This document shows positions 1-6,403 of a stretch of DNA of 12,142 bases, one piece after another. The position numbers and the translations under genes are program-made. How positions within the stretch are numbered: position 1 is the stretch's first letter; every line of letters begins with the position of its first letter. Under the pieces are notes generated by a model that saw only the letters and a list, made by a program, of their open reading frames with translations, made no database searches and was not told where the DNA came from. The DNA lies in assembly GCA_023451265.1 (NCBI GenBank), contig JAEYAG010000049.1, positions 1-12,142 on the forward strand, read 5' to 3'. The stretch is from Actinomycetes bacterium. Lineage in GTDB: Bacteria; Actinomycetota; Actinomycetes; Actinomycetales; Microbacteriaceae.

Positions 1-220
1 AGGCGGCGCCGATCGGCTGATCCTGCGCGTCGACGGCGACGAACCCGGCATCCCCCGGCCTCATCCAGCCGGCGACGTACCTGCTGTGGTCGGGGTGCGC
101 GATCACCTCGTGCCGGGGCCGGGCGCCGCCCTGCCGCCAGTTCGCCGCCTCGACGACCATGTCACCCAGAAACGCGCCGTCCGCCTGTGTGGCGGGGCGG
201 GTGCGGAAGCTGGCGGGCAT
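1..220 (-). CDS. GNAT-family N-acetyltransferase, N-terminal part (cut by window edge)
   Basis: The first 73 residues are present and the gene runs off the left edge. It starts MPASFRTRPATQADGAFLGD, the usual opening of a GNAT domain (an R-x-A-T-x-x-D strand and helix). It continues through a long loop to GFVAVDAQDQPIGAA, the beta-strand pair before the acetyl-CoA site. The acetyl-CoA-binding R/Q-x-x-G-x-G/A motif lies outside the window, so activity and substrate cannot be judged. Family members transfer an acetyl group from acetyl-CoA to an amine. The ATG lies 23 bp past the rnj stop. No Shine-Dalgarno is visible, but a TACCAT box ends 6 nt before the ATG, so a leaderless message is likely; read-through from rnj is also possible. 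The GNAT call is fairly sure, the substrate unknown. Confidence 0.75.
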   Translation of the reverse strand, partial: MPASFRTRPATQADGAFLGDMVVEAANWRQGGARPRHEVIAHPDHSRYVAGWMRPGDAGFVAVDAQDQPIGAA

Positions 221-226
221 GGGTCG

Positions 227-232
227 ATGGTA
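227..232 (-). promoter_or_regulatory. Probable -10 box (TACCAT) for a leaderless GNAT mRNA
   Basis: TACCAT fits the actinobacterial TAnnnT -10 pattern and ends 6 nt before the ATG at 220, which would put the transcription start at or next to the A of ATG. No TTGAC-like -35 is obvious; that position falls inside the end of rnj. The same arrangement recurs at five other genes in the window. Confidence 0.45.
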
Positions 233-243
233 GCGACCGGGTG

Positions 244-1920
244 CTACGCCTCGATGACGAGGGGGACGATCATGGGGCGGCGGCGCAGGCGCTGGTTGAC
301 CCAGCGGCCGATCGTGCGGCGCACGACCTGCGACAGCGCGTGGGTGTCGCGCACGCCCGACTGCGCCGCCTCGGTGAGCGCGGCGGCGATCTTCGGCTTG
401 ACGTCGTCGAAGACGCTGTCGTCCTCCGCGAATCCGCGGGCGTGGATCTCGGGTCCCGTGATGATGCGGCCGGTCGCGGCATCCACCACCACGATCACCG
501 AGATGAAGCCCTCTTCGCCGAGGATGCGGCGGTCCTTGAGGTCGGCGTCGGTGATCTCGCCGACGGTCGAGCCGTCGACGTACACGAAGCCCAGATCGAG
601 CTGCCCCACGACCTTCGCGACACCGTCCTTGAGGTCGACGACGGTGCCGTTCTCGGCGATGATCGTGTTCTCCGCCGGGATGCCGGTGTCCTGCGCGAGC
701 TTCGCGTTCGCGATGAGGTGCCGGTACTCGCCGTGCACCGGCATGACGTTGCGGGGCTTCAGGATGTTGTAGCAGTACAGCAGCTCGCCGGCGGCGGCGT
801 GACCCGAGACGTGCACCTTCGCGTTGCCCTTGTGCACGACGTTCGCGCCGAGCTTGGTGAGCCCGTCGATCACGCGGTAGACGGCATTCTCGTTGCCGGG
901 GATGAGGCTGGATGCCAGGATCACGGTGTCGCCGGGACCGGGCTCGATCGCGTGGTCGAGGTTCGCCATGCGGCTGAGCACGGCCATCCGCTCCCCCGGC
1001 CAGCCCGTCGACATGTAGACGATCCGGTCGTCCGGGAGATCCTTGGCCTTCTTGTAGTCGATGAGCACGCCGTCCGGCACGTGCAGGTAGCCGAGATCTT
1101 CGGCGATCGTCATGTTGCGCACCATCGAGCGGCCGAGGAACGCGACGCGGCGCCCGTTCGCGGCGGCGGCGTCGATGACCTGCTGCACGCGGTGCACGTG
1201 GCTCGAGAAGCTCGCGACGATGACGCGCCGCGGGGCCTTCGCGATCACCTGGTCGAGCACGGGCCCGATAGCCCGCTCGAGCGGCGTGAAGCCGGGCACG
1301 TCGGCGTTGGTGGAGTCGACGAGGAAGAGGTCGACGCCGTCCTCGCCCAGGCTCGCGAAGGCGCGGAGGTCGGTCAGCCGGCCGTCGAGCGGCAGCTGGT
1401 CCATCTTGAAGTCGCCGGTCGCCAGCACCGTGCCGGCATCCGTGTGGATCGCGACGGCGAGCGCATCGGGGATGGAGTGGTTCACCGCGATGAACTCCAG
1501 GTCGAATGGGCCGACCTGCTCCTCCTGGCCCTCCGCGACCGTGAGCGTGTACGCCTTGATGCGATGCTCCTTGAGCTTCGCCTCGACGAGCGCGAGCGTC
1601 AGCTGCGAGCCGATGAGCGGGATGTCGCTCTTGAGCTTGAGCAGGTACGGCACGGCGCCGATGTGGTCTTCGTGACCGTGCGTCAGCACGAGGCCCACGA
1701 CGTCGTCGAGGCGCTCCTTGATCGGCTCGAAGTCGGCGAGGATCAGGTCGACGCCCGGCTGGTGCTCTTCGGGGAAGAGCACGCCGCAGTCGACGATCAG
1801 CAGCTTGCCGTCGAACTCGAAAACGGTCATATTGCGGCCGATCTCACCCAGACCGCCGAGGGGGATCACCCGGAGGGTGCCCTTCTCGAGGGCGGGCGGG
1901 TCGTACACGTTCGTGGGCAT
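244..1920 (-). CDS. rnj: Ribonuclease J
   Basis: A 558-residue metallo-beta-lactamase/beta-CASP ribonuclease, the usual full length for bacterial RNase J. It is known in this family to combine 5'-to-3' exonuclease and endonuclease activity in rRNA and mRNA processing in the cytoplasm. The N-terminal metallo-beta-lactamase half carries HGHEDH at about residues 81-86, His148 in AVNHSIPDA and Asp170 in LATGDFKMD, giving a complete two-metal site. The beta-CASP part follows, with conserved VHVSGHA and MPVHGEYRHL segments near residues 390-425, then a small C-terminal domain ending in a basic stretch (RRTIGRWVNQRLRRRP). The ATG is supported by GAAAGG 6 nt upstream. It lies 62 bp downstream of dapA on the same strand, a pairing common in Actinobacteria, so co-transcription is expected. 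The spacer holds an 18-bp perfect palindrome. No long acidic or arginine-rich extension is seen. Confidence 0.96.
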   Translation of the reverse strand: MPTNVYDPPALEKGTLRVIPLGGLGEIGRNMTVFEFDGKLLIVDCGVLFPEEHQPGVDLILADFEPIKERLDDVVGLVLTHGHEDHIGAVPYLLKLKSDIPLIGSQLTLALVEAKLKEHRIKAYTLTVAEGQEEQVGPFDLEFIAVNHSIPDALAVAIHTDAGTVLATGDFKMDQLPLDGRLTDLRAFASLGEDGVDLFLVDSTNADVPGFTPLERAIGPVLDQVIAKAPRRVIVASFSSHVHRVQQVIDAAAANGRRVAFLGRSMVRNMTIAEDLGYLHVPDGVLIDYKKAKDLPDDRIVYMSTGWPGERMAVLSRMANLDHAIEPGPGDTVILASSLIPGNENAVYRVIDGLTKLGANVVHKGNAKVHVSGHAAAGELLYCYNILKPRNVMPVHGEYRHLIANAKLAQDTGIPAENTIIAENGTVVDLKDGVAKVVGQLDLGFVYVDGSTVGEITDADLKDRRILGEEGFISVIVVVDAATGRIITGPEIHARGFAEDDSVFDDVKPKIAAALTEAAQSGVRDTHALSQVVRRTIGRWVNQRLRRRPMIVPLVIEA

Positions 1921-1934
1921 CGAATGCCTTTCAC

Positions 1935-1952
1935 CGGATGCCGCGGCATCCG
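1935..1952. repeat. 18-bp perfect palindrome in the dapA-rnj spacer
   Basis: The sequence CGGATGCCGCGGCATCCG is identical to its own reverse complement. It consists of two head-to-head copies of the heptamer GGATGCC that recurs through the window. It lies 2-19 nt upstream of the rnj Shine-Dalgarno. There is no T-run on either strand and almost no room for a loop, so it does not look like a classical terminator. A protein-binding operator, or an RNA structure near the rnj ribosome site, is possible but unproven. Confidence 0.7.
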
Positions 1953-1982
1953 CTCATTTCCATGCTGTTCAGCGCTGCGGTC

Positions 1983-2960
1983 TCAGCGGGTCGTGCCGTG
2001 GACCTTGGGGAGTGCGCCGCCCGCGGCGGCGTTGCGGTCGGGCCGGAAGTTCGAGAAGTCGGCGCCGTCGACGCCCTTCACGAGCGCCAGCTCGTCCTCG
2101 ATGATGGCGGCCTCCCACTCCTCCGGCCCGACGAGGGGCAGGCGGACGCGGGGGCTGGAGATCCGGCCGAGGCCGTGCAGGATGTACTTCGCGCTGACGG
2201 TGCCGGGCACGTGCGTCATGACAGCACGGACGAGCGGCTCGAGGCTCTGATGCGCAGCCGTCGCCGCTGCCAGGTCGCCGCGATTGACGGCATCCACCAT
2301 CACCCGGTACGGGGCGGGCGCGATGTTCGCCGTCACGCCGATGAGCCCGGTGGCGCCGATCGCCATGTGCGGCAGCGCGTTCGCGTCGTCGCCGGAGAAG
2401 TACATCAGGTCGGTCTGGTTGAGCACCCGGCTGACCTCGCTGAAGTCGCCCTTGGCGTCTTTGATCGCGAGGATGTTCGGGTGCTTGGCGAGGCGCAGGA
2501 TCGTCTCGTACTTGATGGGCACGCCGGTGCGGCCCGGGATGTCGTAGAGGATGACCGGGAGGTCCGTCGCGTCGGCGACGAGACGGAAGTGGGTCAGGAT
2601 GCCGGCCTGCGTGGGCTTGTTGTAGTACGGCGTGACGATCATGATGCCGTCGGCGCCGGCCTTCTCGCTGGCCTTGTACAGCTCGATCGCGTGCGCGGTC
2701 TCGTTGGAGCCGCCACCGGTGATGATCTTCGCGCGGCCGGCGGACACGCTCTTTCCGACCTCGACGAGCTTCAGCTTCTCGGGGTCGGTGAGGGTGGACG
2801 TCTCCCCCGTGGTGCCCGTGACGACGATGCCGTCGGCACCGGCGGAGATGACGTCGTCGATGTGCTTCTCGACGGCGGGCCAGTCGACTTCGCCGTCGGC
2901 CGTCATCGGAGTGACGAGCGCGACGAGGACCTGTCCGAAGGGGTTGCCCGTGTGCGTCAT
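1983..2960 (-). CDS. dapA: 4-hydroxy-tetrahydrodipicolinate synthase
   Basis: A 325-residue cytoplasmic TIM-barrel enzyme that condenses pyruvate with aspartate semialdehyde, the first committed step of diaminopimelate and lysine synthesis. Visible motifs are TGTTGE (Thr50-Thr51, substrate and proton relay), PYYNKPTQ with Tyr113, YDIPGRTG with Tyr139 and Arg144, and AIKDAKGD with the Schiff-base Lys167. All catalytic residues are present. The family is usually about 290-300 residues; here the C-terminus carries roughly 25 extra residues (DFSNFRPDRNAAAGG and onward), probably a disordered tail. The start is fixed by a TAACCT -10 box ending 6 nt before the ATG and by the absence of a Shine-Dalgarno, so the message is probably leaderless. 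Upstream lies the repeat element at 3006-3115 with a CRP-like site. Downstream is rnj, probably in the same transcript. Confidence 0.97.
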   Translation of the reverse strand: MTHTGNPFGQVLVALVTPMTADGEVDWPAVEKHIDDVISAGADGIVVTGTTGETSTLTDPEKLKLVEVGKSVSAGRAKIITGGGSNETAHAIELYKASEKAGADGIMIVTPYYNKPTQAGILTHFRLVADATDLPVILYDIPGRTGVPIKYETILRLAKHPNILAIKDAKGDFSEVSRVLNQTDLMYFSGDDANALPHMAIGATGLIGVTANIAPAPYRVMVDAVNRGDLAAATAAHQSLEPLVRAVMTHVPGTVSAKYILHGLGRISSPRVRLPLVGPEEWEAAIIEDELALVKGVDGADFSNFRPDRNAAAGGALPKVHGTTR

Positions 2961-2966
2961 GCGTCC

Positions 2967-2972
2967 AGGTTA
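2967..2972 (-). promoter_or_regulatory. Probable -10 box (TAACCT) of dapA, leaderless
   Basis: TAACCT ends 6 nt before the dapA ATG at 2960, which would place +1 at the start codon. No good -35 hexamer is seen at 16-19 bp spacing, so the promoter may depend on an activator bound upstream. Confidence 0.55.
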
Positions 2973-3005
2973 TCGGTTCGGGTAGCGGCCCGTTCGCGTG
3001 GATCC

Positions 3006-3115
3006 GGCTCCGTGCGCGAGATCACCGAGACAGGAGATATCACCGAGGCAGGACATGTGATCGATGTCACGTCCTGTCTGCGCGACATCTCCCGTGCCCG
3101 CGACGGGACGGAGCC
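3006..3115. repeat. Nested inverted and direct repeat element between the SDR gene and dapA
   Basis: Three layers of symmetry are visible. First, an outer 8-bp inverted repeat: GGCTCCGT at 3006-3013 and ACGGAGCC at 3108-3115. Second, an 18-bp-period direct repeat: ATCACCGAGACAGGA at 3021-3035 and ATCACCGAGGCAGGA at 3039-3053, 14 of 15 identical. Third, a long imperfect palindrome at 3033-3092 with 22 of 30 positions paired, centred on ATCGAT at 3060-3065; its best stem pairs 3046-3054 with 3071-3079 and contains one G-U pair. A small hairpin, TCCCGT/ACGGGA, occupies 3090-3108. As RNA, the outer stem would enclose the inner hairpins. The element lies downstream of the thyA-folA-SDR operon and upstream of dapA, both leftward, so it could be an operon-end structure, a dapA control region, or a repeat of the REP type. 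No T-run and no supported coding frame are seen. Confidence 0.7.
3056..3071. promoter_or_regulatory. Putative CRP/GlxR-family binding site upstream of dapA
   Basis: TGTGA-TCGATG-TCACG matches 9 of the 10 conserved positions of the TGTGA-N6-TCACA consensus known for CRP and for actinobacterial GlxR. Its centre is at about -103.5 relative to a dapA start at 2960, a distance at which CRP-class activators can act. It also forms the middle of the larger imperfect palindrome, so the match could be a by-product of that structure. Confidence 0.35.
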
Positions 3116-3153
3116 CACGGATGCCACGGTCGCCCCGGAGGTCCCCGGCGCGG

Positions 3154-3918
3154 TCAGCGGCCGGTCTTGGCGAGGCGGGCGGCGAGCGGCGTCGGCAGCA
3201 TCCGCACGACGGCGACGATGACCCGGTAGCGCAGCGACGGGATCGACACCGCCACCCCGCGGGCGGCGGCGCGCAGCCCCTCCCGGACGACGTCGGGCGC
3301 GTCGAGCCACATGAAGGAGGGGATGCCCTCCTGCCCGGGCGGCAGTCCCAGCCGCTCGTGGAAGTTCGTGTGCACGAAACCGGGGCACACCGCCGTGACG
3401 GTCACGCCGCGCGGGCGGTAGACGGCGTTCGCCCATCGGCTGAACGAGACGATCCACGCCTTGACCGCGCCGTAGGTGCCGCGCGGGAGGAACGCCGCGA
3501 CAGATGCCACGTTGATGATCCGCCCGTGTCCGCGCGCGAGCATGGGTTGCAGCGCGGCATGGGACAGCCGCATCGTCGCGCGCACGTGCAGGTCGAGGTG
3601 CCGCTCCTCGACGGAGATGTCGTTCTTCGCGAAGTCGAGATCGAGACCGATCCCGGCGTTGTTGACCAGCACCTCGACCGGGCGCGTCGGGTCGGAGAGG
3701 CGGGATGCCACGGCATCCGTGCCCTCGTCGGTCGTGAGGTCCGCCACGAGAACCTCCGTCGCGACCCCGAACTCGGCGTTCAGCGACGAGGCGACCGCGT
3801 CGAGCGCCGCCCGGTCGCGCGCCACGAGGACCACGTCCGCCCCCTTCGCCGCGAGCTGTCGTGCGAACTCCGCGCCGAGGCCCGAGCTCGCGCCGGTGAT
3901 GAGTGCCGTCTTCGCCAT
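3154..3918 (-). CDS. Short-chain dehydrogenase/reductase (SDR), third gene of the thyA-folA operon
   Basis: A 254-residue classical SDR with a Rossmann fold, expected to be a cytoplasmic NAD(P)(H)-dependent oxidoreductase. Visible are TGASSGLG (residues 8-15, nucleotide binding), an Arg in VARDR after beta-2 (residue 34, suggesting NADP), NNAG at 86-89, the catalytic Ser139 in NVASVAAF, and Tyr149-x3-Lys153. The position normally held by the fourth tetrad residue, Asn, reads His111 (LDLHVRA). The C-terminal half has the PGFVHTNFHE stretch common in these enzymes, then a hydrophobic, basic tail (RYRVIVAVVRMLPTPLAARL) that may contact the membrane. Its ATG is only 4 nt after the folA stop, so it is almost certainly in the thyA-folA transcript. 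The substrate is unknown. A pteridine or folate role is suggested only by position and not by a signature motif. Confidence 0.88.
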   Translation of the reverse strand: MAKTALITGASSGLGAEFARQLAAKGADVVLVARDRAALDAVASSLNAEFGVATEVLVADLTTDEGTDAVASRLSDPTRPVEVLVNNAGIGLDLDFAKNDISVEERHLDLHVRATMRLSHAALQPMLARGHGRIINVASVAAFLPRGTYGAVKAWIVSFSRWANAVYRPRGVTVTAVCPGFVHTNFHERLGLPPGQEGIPSFMWLDAPDVVREGLRAAARGVAVSIPSLRYRVIVAVVRMLPTPLAARLAKTGR

Positions 3919-3922
3919 GGCG

Positions 3923-4423
3923 TCAGGGCCGGATGAGCGTCAGGAACCGGTAGGGCACGCCGGTGCGCGAGAGCGCCCAGCCGTCGTCGGGCTCGATCTC
4001 GGCGACGGCCCAGCCGTCGCGCGAGGGCGCGAAGGTGTCGCCACCGTCGACCTCGAGGTCGAGTTCGGTCACCTCGAGCAGCGCGGCCCGCTCGATCGCC
4101 TCGGCGAATAGGCGCGACCCGCCGATCACCCAGACCTCCGGCGCGCCACCCGCCAGCGCGAGCGCGTCATCGAGCGACGACGCCCGCTCCGCGCCGTCGG
4201 CGGCCCACGCGGCATCCGTCGTCACGACGATGTTCCGTCGATCCGGAAGGGGGCGGAACCGTTCCGGGAACGACTCCCACGTGCGCCGGCCCATGATCAC
4301 CGGATGCCCCGTCGTCAGCTCGCGGAAGTGCGCGAGGTCCTCGGGGACGTGCCACGGCATCCCGCCATCCCGCCCGATCACTCCCCCGCGCGCTTCGGCC
4401 CAGACGAGCCCGATGCGGGTCAT
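3923..4423 (-). CDS. folA: Dihydrofolate reductase
   Basis: A 166-residue enzyme, normal for bacterial DHFR, that reduces dihydrofolate to tetrahydrofolate with NADPH in the cytoplasm. The N-terminus IGLVWAEARGGVIGRDGGMPW is the family opening. MPWHVPEDLAHFRELT holds the catalytic acid (Asp29). MGRRTWESF and VIGGSRLF are the NADPH-binding segments. The ATG overlaps the thyA stop in an ATGA arrangement with no clear Shine-Dalgarno, so translation is probably coupled to thyA. The SDR gene follows after 4 nt. Together with ThyA it closes the thymidylate cycle: ThyA produces dihydrofolate and DHFR recycles it. Confidence 0.97.
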   Translation of the reverse strand: MTRIGLVWAEARGGVIGRDGGMPWHVPEDLAHFRELTTGHPVIMGRRTWESFPERFRPLPDRRNIVVTTDAAWAADGAERASSLDDALALAGGAPEVWVIGGSRLFAEAIERAALLEVTELDLEVDGGDTFAPSRDGWAVAEIEPDDGWALSRTGVPYRFLTLIRP

Positions 4424-5247
4424 ACGGCGACCGCGGCGCGGATCGCCGGGTGGTGCTGGTAGTCCGCCACGACGATGTCTTCGTAGGTGTAGTCGAAGAT
4501 CGAGTCAGGCTTCCGCGCGAACGACAGCGTCGGATACGGATACGGGTCACGGGAGAGCTGCTCGCGCACCTGCTCGAGGTGGTTGTCGTAGACGTGGCAG
4601 TCGCCGCCCGTCCAGACGAAATCGCCGGGCTCGAGGCCCGTCTGCTGCGCGATCATCATCGTCAGCAGCGCGTAGGAGGCGATGTTGAACGGCACGCCCA
4701 GGAACATGTCCGCCGACCGCTGATACAGCTGGCACGAGAGCTTTCCGTCCGCGACGTAGAACTGGAACAGCGCGTGGCAGGGCGCGAGGGCCATGTCGGG
4801 GATGTCGGCGGGGTTCCACGCCGACACGATGAGCCGCCGCGAGTCGGGGTTGGTGCGGATCTGCTCGATCACCTGGGAGATCTGGTCGATCTGACCGCCG
4901 GACGGCGTCGGCCACGACCGCCACTGCACACCGTAGACGGGTCCGAGCTCGCCGCGCTCGTCGGCCCACTCGTCCCAGATCGTGACGCCGTGATCCTGCA
5001 GCCAGCCGACGTTGGACTCGCCGCGCAGGAACCAGAGCAGTTCATAGACGATCGACTTCAGGTGCACACGCTTGGTCGTGATGAGGGGAAACCCCTGCGA
5101 CAGGTCAAAGCGGATCTGCCGTCCGAACACGCTCGTGGTGCCGGTGCCGGTGCGGTCGTCCTTGTGCACGCCGTCGGCGAGAACCTCGCGGAGCAGGTCC
5201 TCGTACGGGGTGGGAACGGGGTGGCCGGATGCCGGGTGCGCGCTCAT
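4420..5247 (-). CDS. thyA: Thymidylate synthase (ThyA type)
   Basis: A 275-residue folate-dependent enzyme that converts dUMP to dTMP and oxidises methylene-tetrahydrofolate to dihydrofolate. Visible are the phosphate-binding DRTGTGT (Arg32), WFLRGESN, WGDW-like IWDEWAD, GPVYGVQWRSW, the SRR pair at 136-138, and the catalytic Cys157 in MALAPCHALFQ. VPFNIASYALL and GDCHVYDNH follow. The length fits the family. The chosen ATG at 5247 follows a TAGCCT box by 7 nt, indicating a leaderless message. An in-frame upstream start at 5277 would add ten residues (MRTAAGSLAV) but lies upstream of the proposed transcription start. It is the first gene of the thyA-folA-SDR operon. Confidence 0.97.
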   Translation of the reverse strand: MSAHPASGHPVPTPYEDLLREVLADGVHKDDRTGTGTTSVFGRQIRFDLSQGFPLITTKRVHLKSIVYELLWFLRGESNVGWLQDHGVTIWDEWADERGELGPVYGVQWRSWPTPSGGQIDQISQVIEQIRTNPDSRRLIVSAWNPADIPDMALAPCHALFQFYVADGKLSCQLYQRSADMFLGVPFNIASYALLTMMIAQQTGLEPGDFVWTGGDCHVYDNHLEQVREQLSRDPYPYPTLSFARKPDSIFDYTYEDIVVADYQHHPAIRAAVAV

Positions 5248-5254
5248 GACTGCC

Positions 5255-5260
5255 AGGCTA
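5255..5260 (-). promoter_or_regulatory. Probable -10 box (TAGCCT) of thyA, leaderless
   Basis: TAGCCT ends 7 nt before the thyA ATG. Just upstream, within the expected -10/-35 spacer, lies a 12-bp perfect palindrome, CGGTGCGCACCG (5268-5279), which could be a repressor site. No consensus -35 is visible. Confidence 0.5.
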
Positions 5261-5340
5261 CCGGCGGCGGTGCGCACCGGCTCTGTTACACACGGTCTGT
5301 CATCTGGGCGGCATCCGGCCGATCCACGGTCGGCGCGGGC

Positions 5341-5346
5341 TATGGT
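5341..5346 (+). promoter_or_regulatory. Probable -10 box (TATGGT) of the thioredoxin operon
   Basis: TATGGT ends 8 nt before the GTG at 5355. The only purine-rich stretch, GAGGGG (5347-5352), is just 2 nt from the GTG, too close for a Shine-Dalgarno, so a leaderless message is likely. An inverted repeat GCCGA/TCGGC (5318-5322 and 5330-5334) sits where the -35 would be. Confidence 0.45.
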
Positions 5347-5354
5347 GAGGGGTT

Positions 5355-5792
5355 GTGAACCTGTCGGAAGCCGCGATCGTCCTCGCCGCCCTGCTCACGG
5401 TGACCGTCGCCGGCGGTTTCGTCCTCCGCTGGCAGCAGAACCGGCCGCGGCGGCAGAACCCCGCCGAGATCGTCGAACCCGAGCGGCTGGGCGCCACCGC
5501 GCTCGGCGAGCGCGCCACGCTACTCCAGTTCAGCACCGAGATGTGCGCGCGCTGCCCCGGCGTGCACCGCACGCTCGGCGCGATCGCCGACGCGCACGAC
5601 GGGGTGCTCCACCTCGACGTGGACCTCACCCACCGTCCCGATATCGCCAAGCACTTCCACGTGCTGCAGACGCCGACGACCCTCATCCTCGACCGCAACG
5701 GGGTCATCCAGACCCGGTTCGGCGGCACGCCGAGTCGCGGCGCCGTGGAACTCGAACTCGGTCGTGTGGCCGCCGAGGATGCCCGTGTCTGA
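5355..5792 (+). CDS. Membrane-anchored thioredoxin-family protein
   Basis: A 145-residue protein with one N-terminal membrane segment (about residues 6-24), a short basic linker (RWQQNRPRRQ) and a thioredoxin fold. The redox motif is CARC (Cys64, Cys67) in QFSTEMCARCPGVHRTL. The cis-proline loop is LQTPTTLIL (Pro107), and a D-V-D strand follows the active-site helix as in thioredoxins. The expected role is disulfide exchange with a protein partner. By the positive-inside rule, the many arginines after the membrane helix suggest that the domain faces the cytoplasm, unlike TlpA/ResA proteins; this is inference. The GTG start is favoured by the TATGGT box just upstream. The next gene overlaps the stop by 8 nt, so the DUF4395 protein is the likely partner. 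Confidence 0.85.
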   Translation: MNLSEAAIVLAALLTVTVAGGFVLRWQQNRPRRQNPAEIVEPERLGATALGERATLLQFSTEMCARCPGVHRTLGAIADAHDGVLHLDVDLTHRPDIAKHFHVLQTPTTLILDRNGVIQTRFGGTPSRGAVELELGRVAAEDARV

Positions 5793-6375
5793 CATCGCCC
5801 GCCCCGCCTGCCCGAAGGGCATCGATCCCCGCGGACCGCGCTTCGCGGCATCCGTCACCGCGGTGCTGCTGCTCGTGGACGTGTTCCTCGGTCTGATCGG
5901 CGCGTCGACGGCGCGCGCGACCGCCGCCTTCGGCTGGTTCGCCTATCAGCCGCTGGCGGACTCCGATTTCGCGTTCGTCGCCGGCTCCTGGCTGCTGCCG
6001 ACCCTCACGGTCGCCCAGCGCGCCGCCGACCCCGCGTTCCTCGTGCTGCTCGTGATCGCCCTGCTCTTCCTCTGGGGCGTCGTCTCACCACGCACGGCGC
6101 CGTGGGGTGTGCTCTACCGCCGACTCGTGCAACCGCGGCTGGCGCCGCCGACGGACCTCGAGGACCCGCGCCCGCCGCGCTTCGCGCAGGGCGTCGGCCT
6201 GTTCGTGACCGGCGTCGGGCTTCTCCTGCACCTGATCGGCGTGCCGTGGGCGCTGCCGATCGCGGCGGGCATGGCGTTCATCGCGGCGTTCCTCAACGCG
6301 GTGTTCGGGCTGTGCCTGGGCTGCCAGCTGTACCTGCTCCTGCAGCGCGTCGGCCTGTGGGGCCGCCCGGCCTGA
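5785..6375 (+). CDS. DUF4395 family integral membrane protein
   Basis: About 196 residues. The N-terminal CPKGIDPRGPRFAA and mid-protein EDPRPPRFAQGVGL segments, and the C-terminal FGLCLGCQLYLLLQRVG, resemble the DUF4395 family. Some four hydrophobic segments are visible, near residues 20-42, 65-100, 133-155 and 157-185. The last contains a CxxC (Cys177, Cys180) at the membrane face, and Cys9 lies near the N-terminus. I recall the family as often next to thioredoxin-like genes; its function is not established. A thiol-disulfide relay in the membrane is plausible. The GTG at 5785 is chosen because GAGG (5775-5778) lies 6 nt before it. The ATG at 5779 abuts that GAGG, and a GTG at 5764 has no site. 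The start overlaps the thioredoxin stop by 8 nt, indicating coupled translation. Confidence 0.85.
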   Translation: MSDIARPACPKGIDPRGPRFAASVTAVLLLVDVFLGLIGASTARATAAFGWFAYQPLADSDFAFVAGSWLLPTLTVAQRAADPAFLVLLVIALLFLWGVVSPRTAPWGVLYRRLVQPRLAPPTDLEDPRPPRFAQGVGLFVTGVGLLLHLIGVPWALPIAAGMAFIAAFLNAVFGLCLGCQLYLLLQRVGLWGRPA

Positions 6376-6403
6376 CCCGGTTCCCTCCCCCGGCCCCCGC
6401 GTC

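Noticed and set aside
187..2250. Very long rightward open frame (687 codons) opposite rnj and the end of dapA
   Set aside because: Its residues are an Arg/Asp/Val/Ala-rich mirror of the real genes, with no domain, and the opposite strand encodes intact RNase J. Long antisense frames are expected at this G+C.
3006..3115. Lysine riboswitch upstream of dapA
   Set aside because: The element is shorter than the known lysine riboswitch and I cannot recognise its conserved core. The proposed dapA transcription start lies downstream of it.
3121..3153. Terminator right after the SDR gene
   Set aside because: The CCGG-rich stretch gives only a short, mismatched stem with no T-run.
2957..3457. Leftward frame covering the spacer upstream of dapA, with a repeated PASVIS/PVSVIS peptide
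   Set aside because: The peptide repeat is only the translation of the 18-bp DNA repeat. The frame runs into the SDR gene out of phase and has no start signal.
5248..5277. Upstream in-frame thyA start at 5277
   Set aside because: It would require transcription to begin above the TAGCCT box, and ThyA proteins normally begin shortly before the PYEDLL segment.
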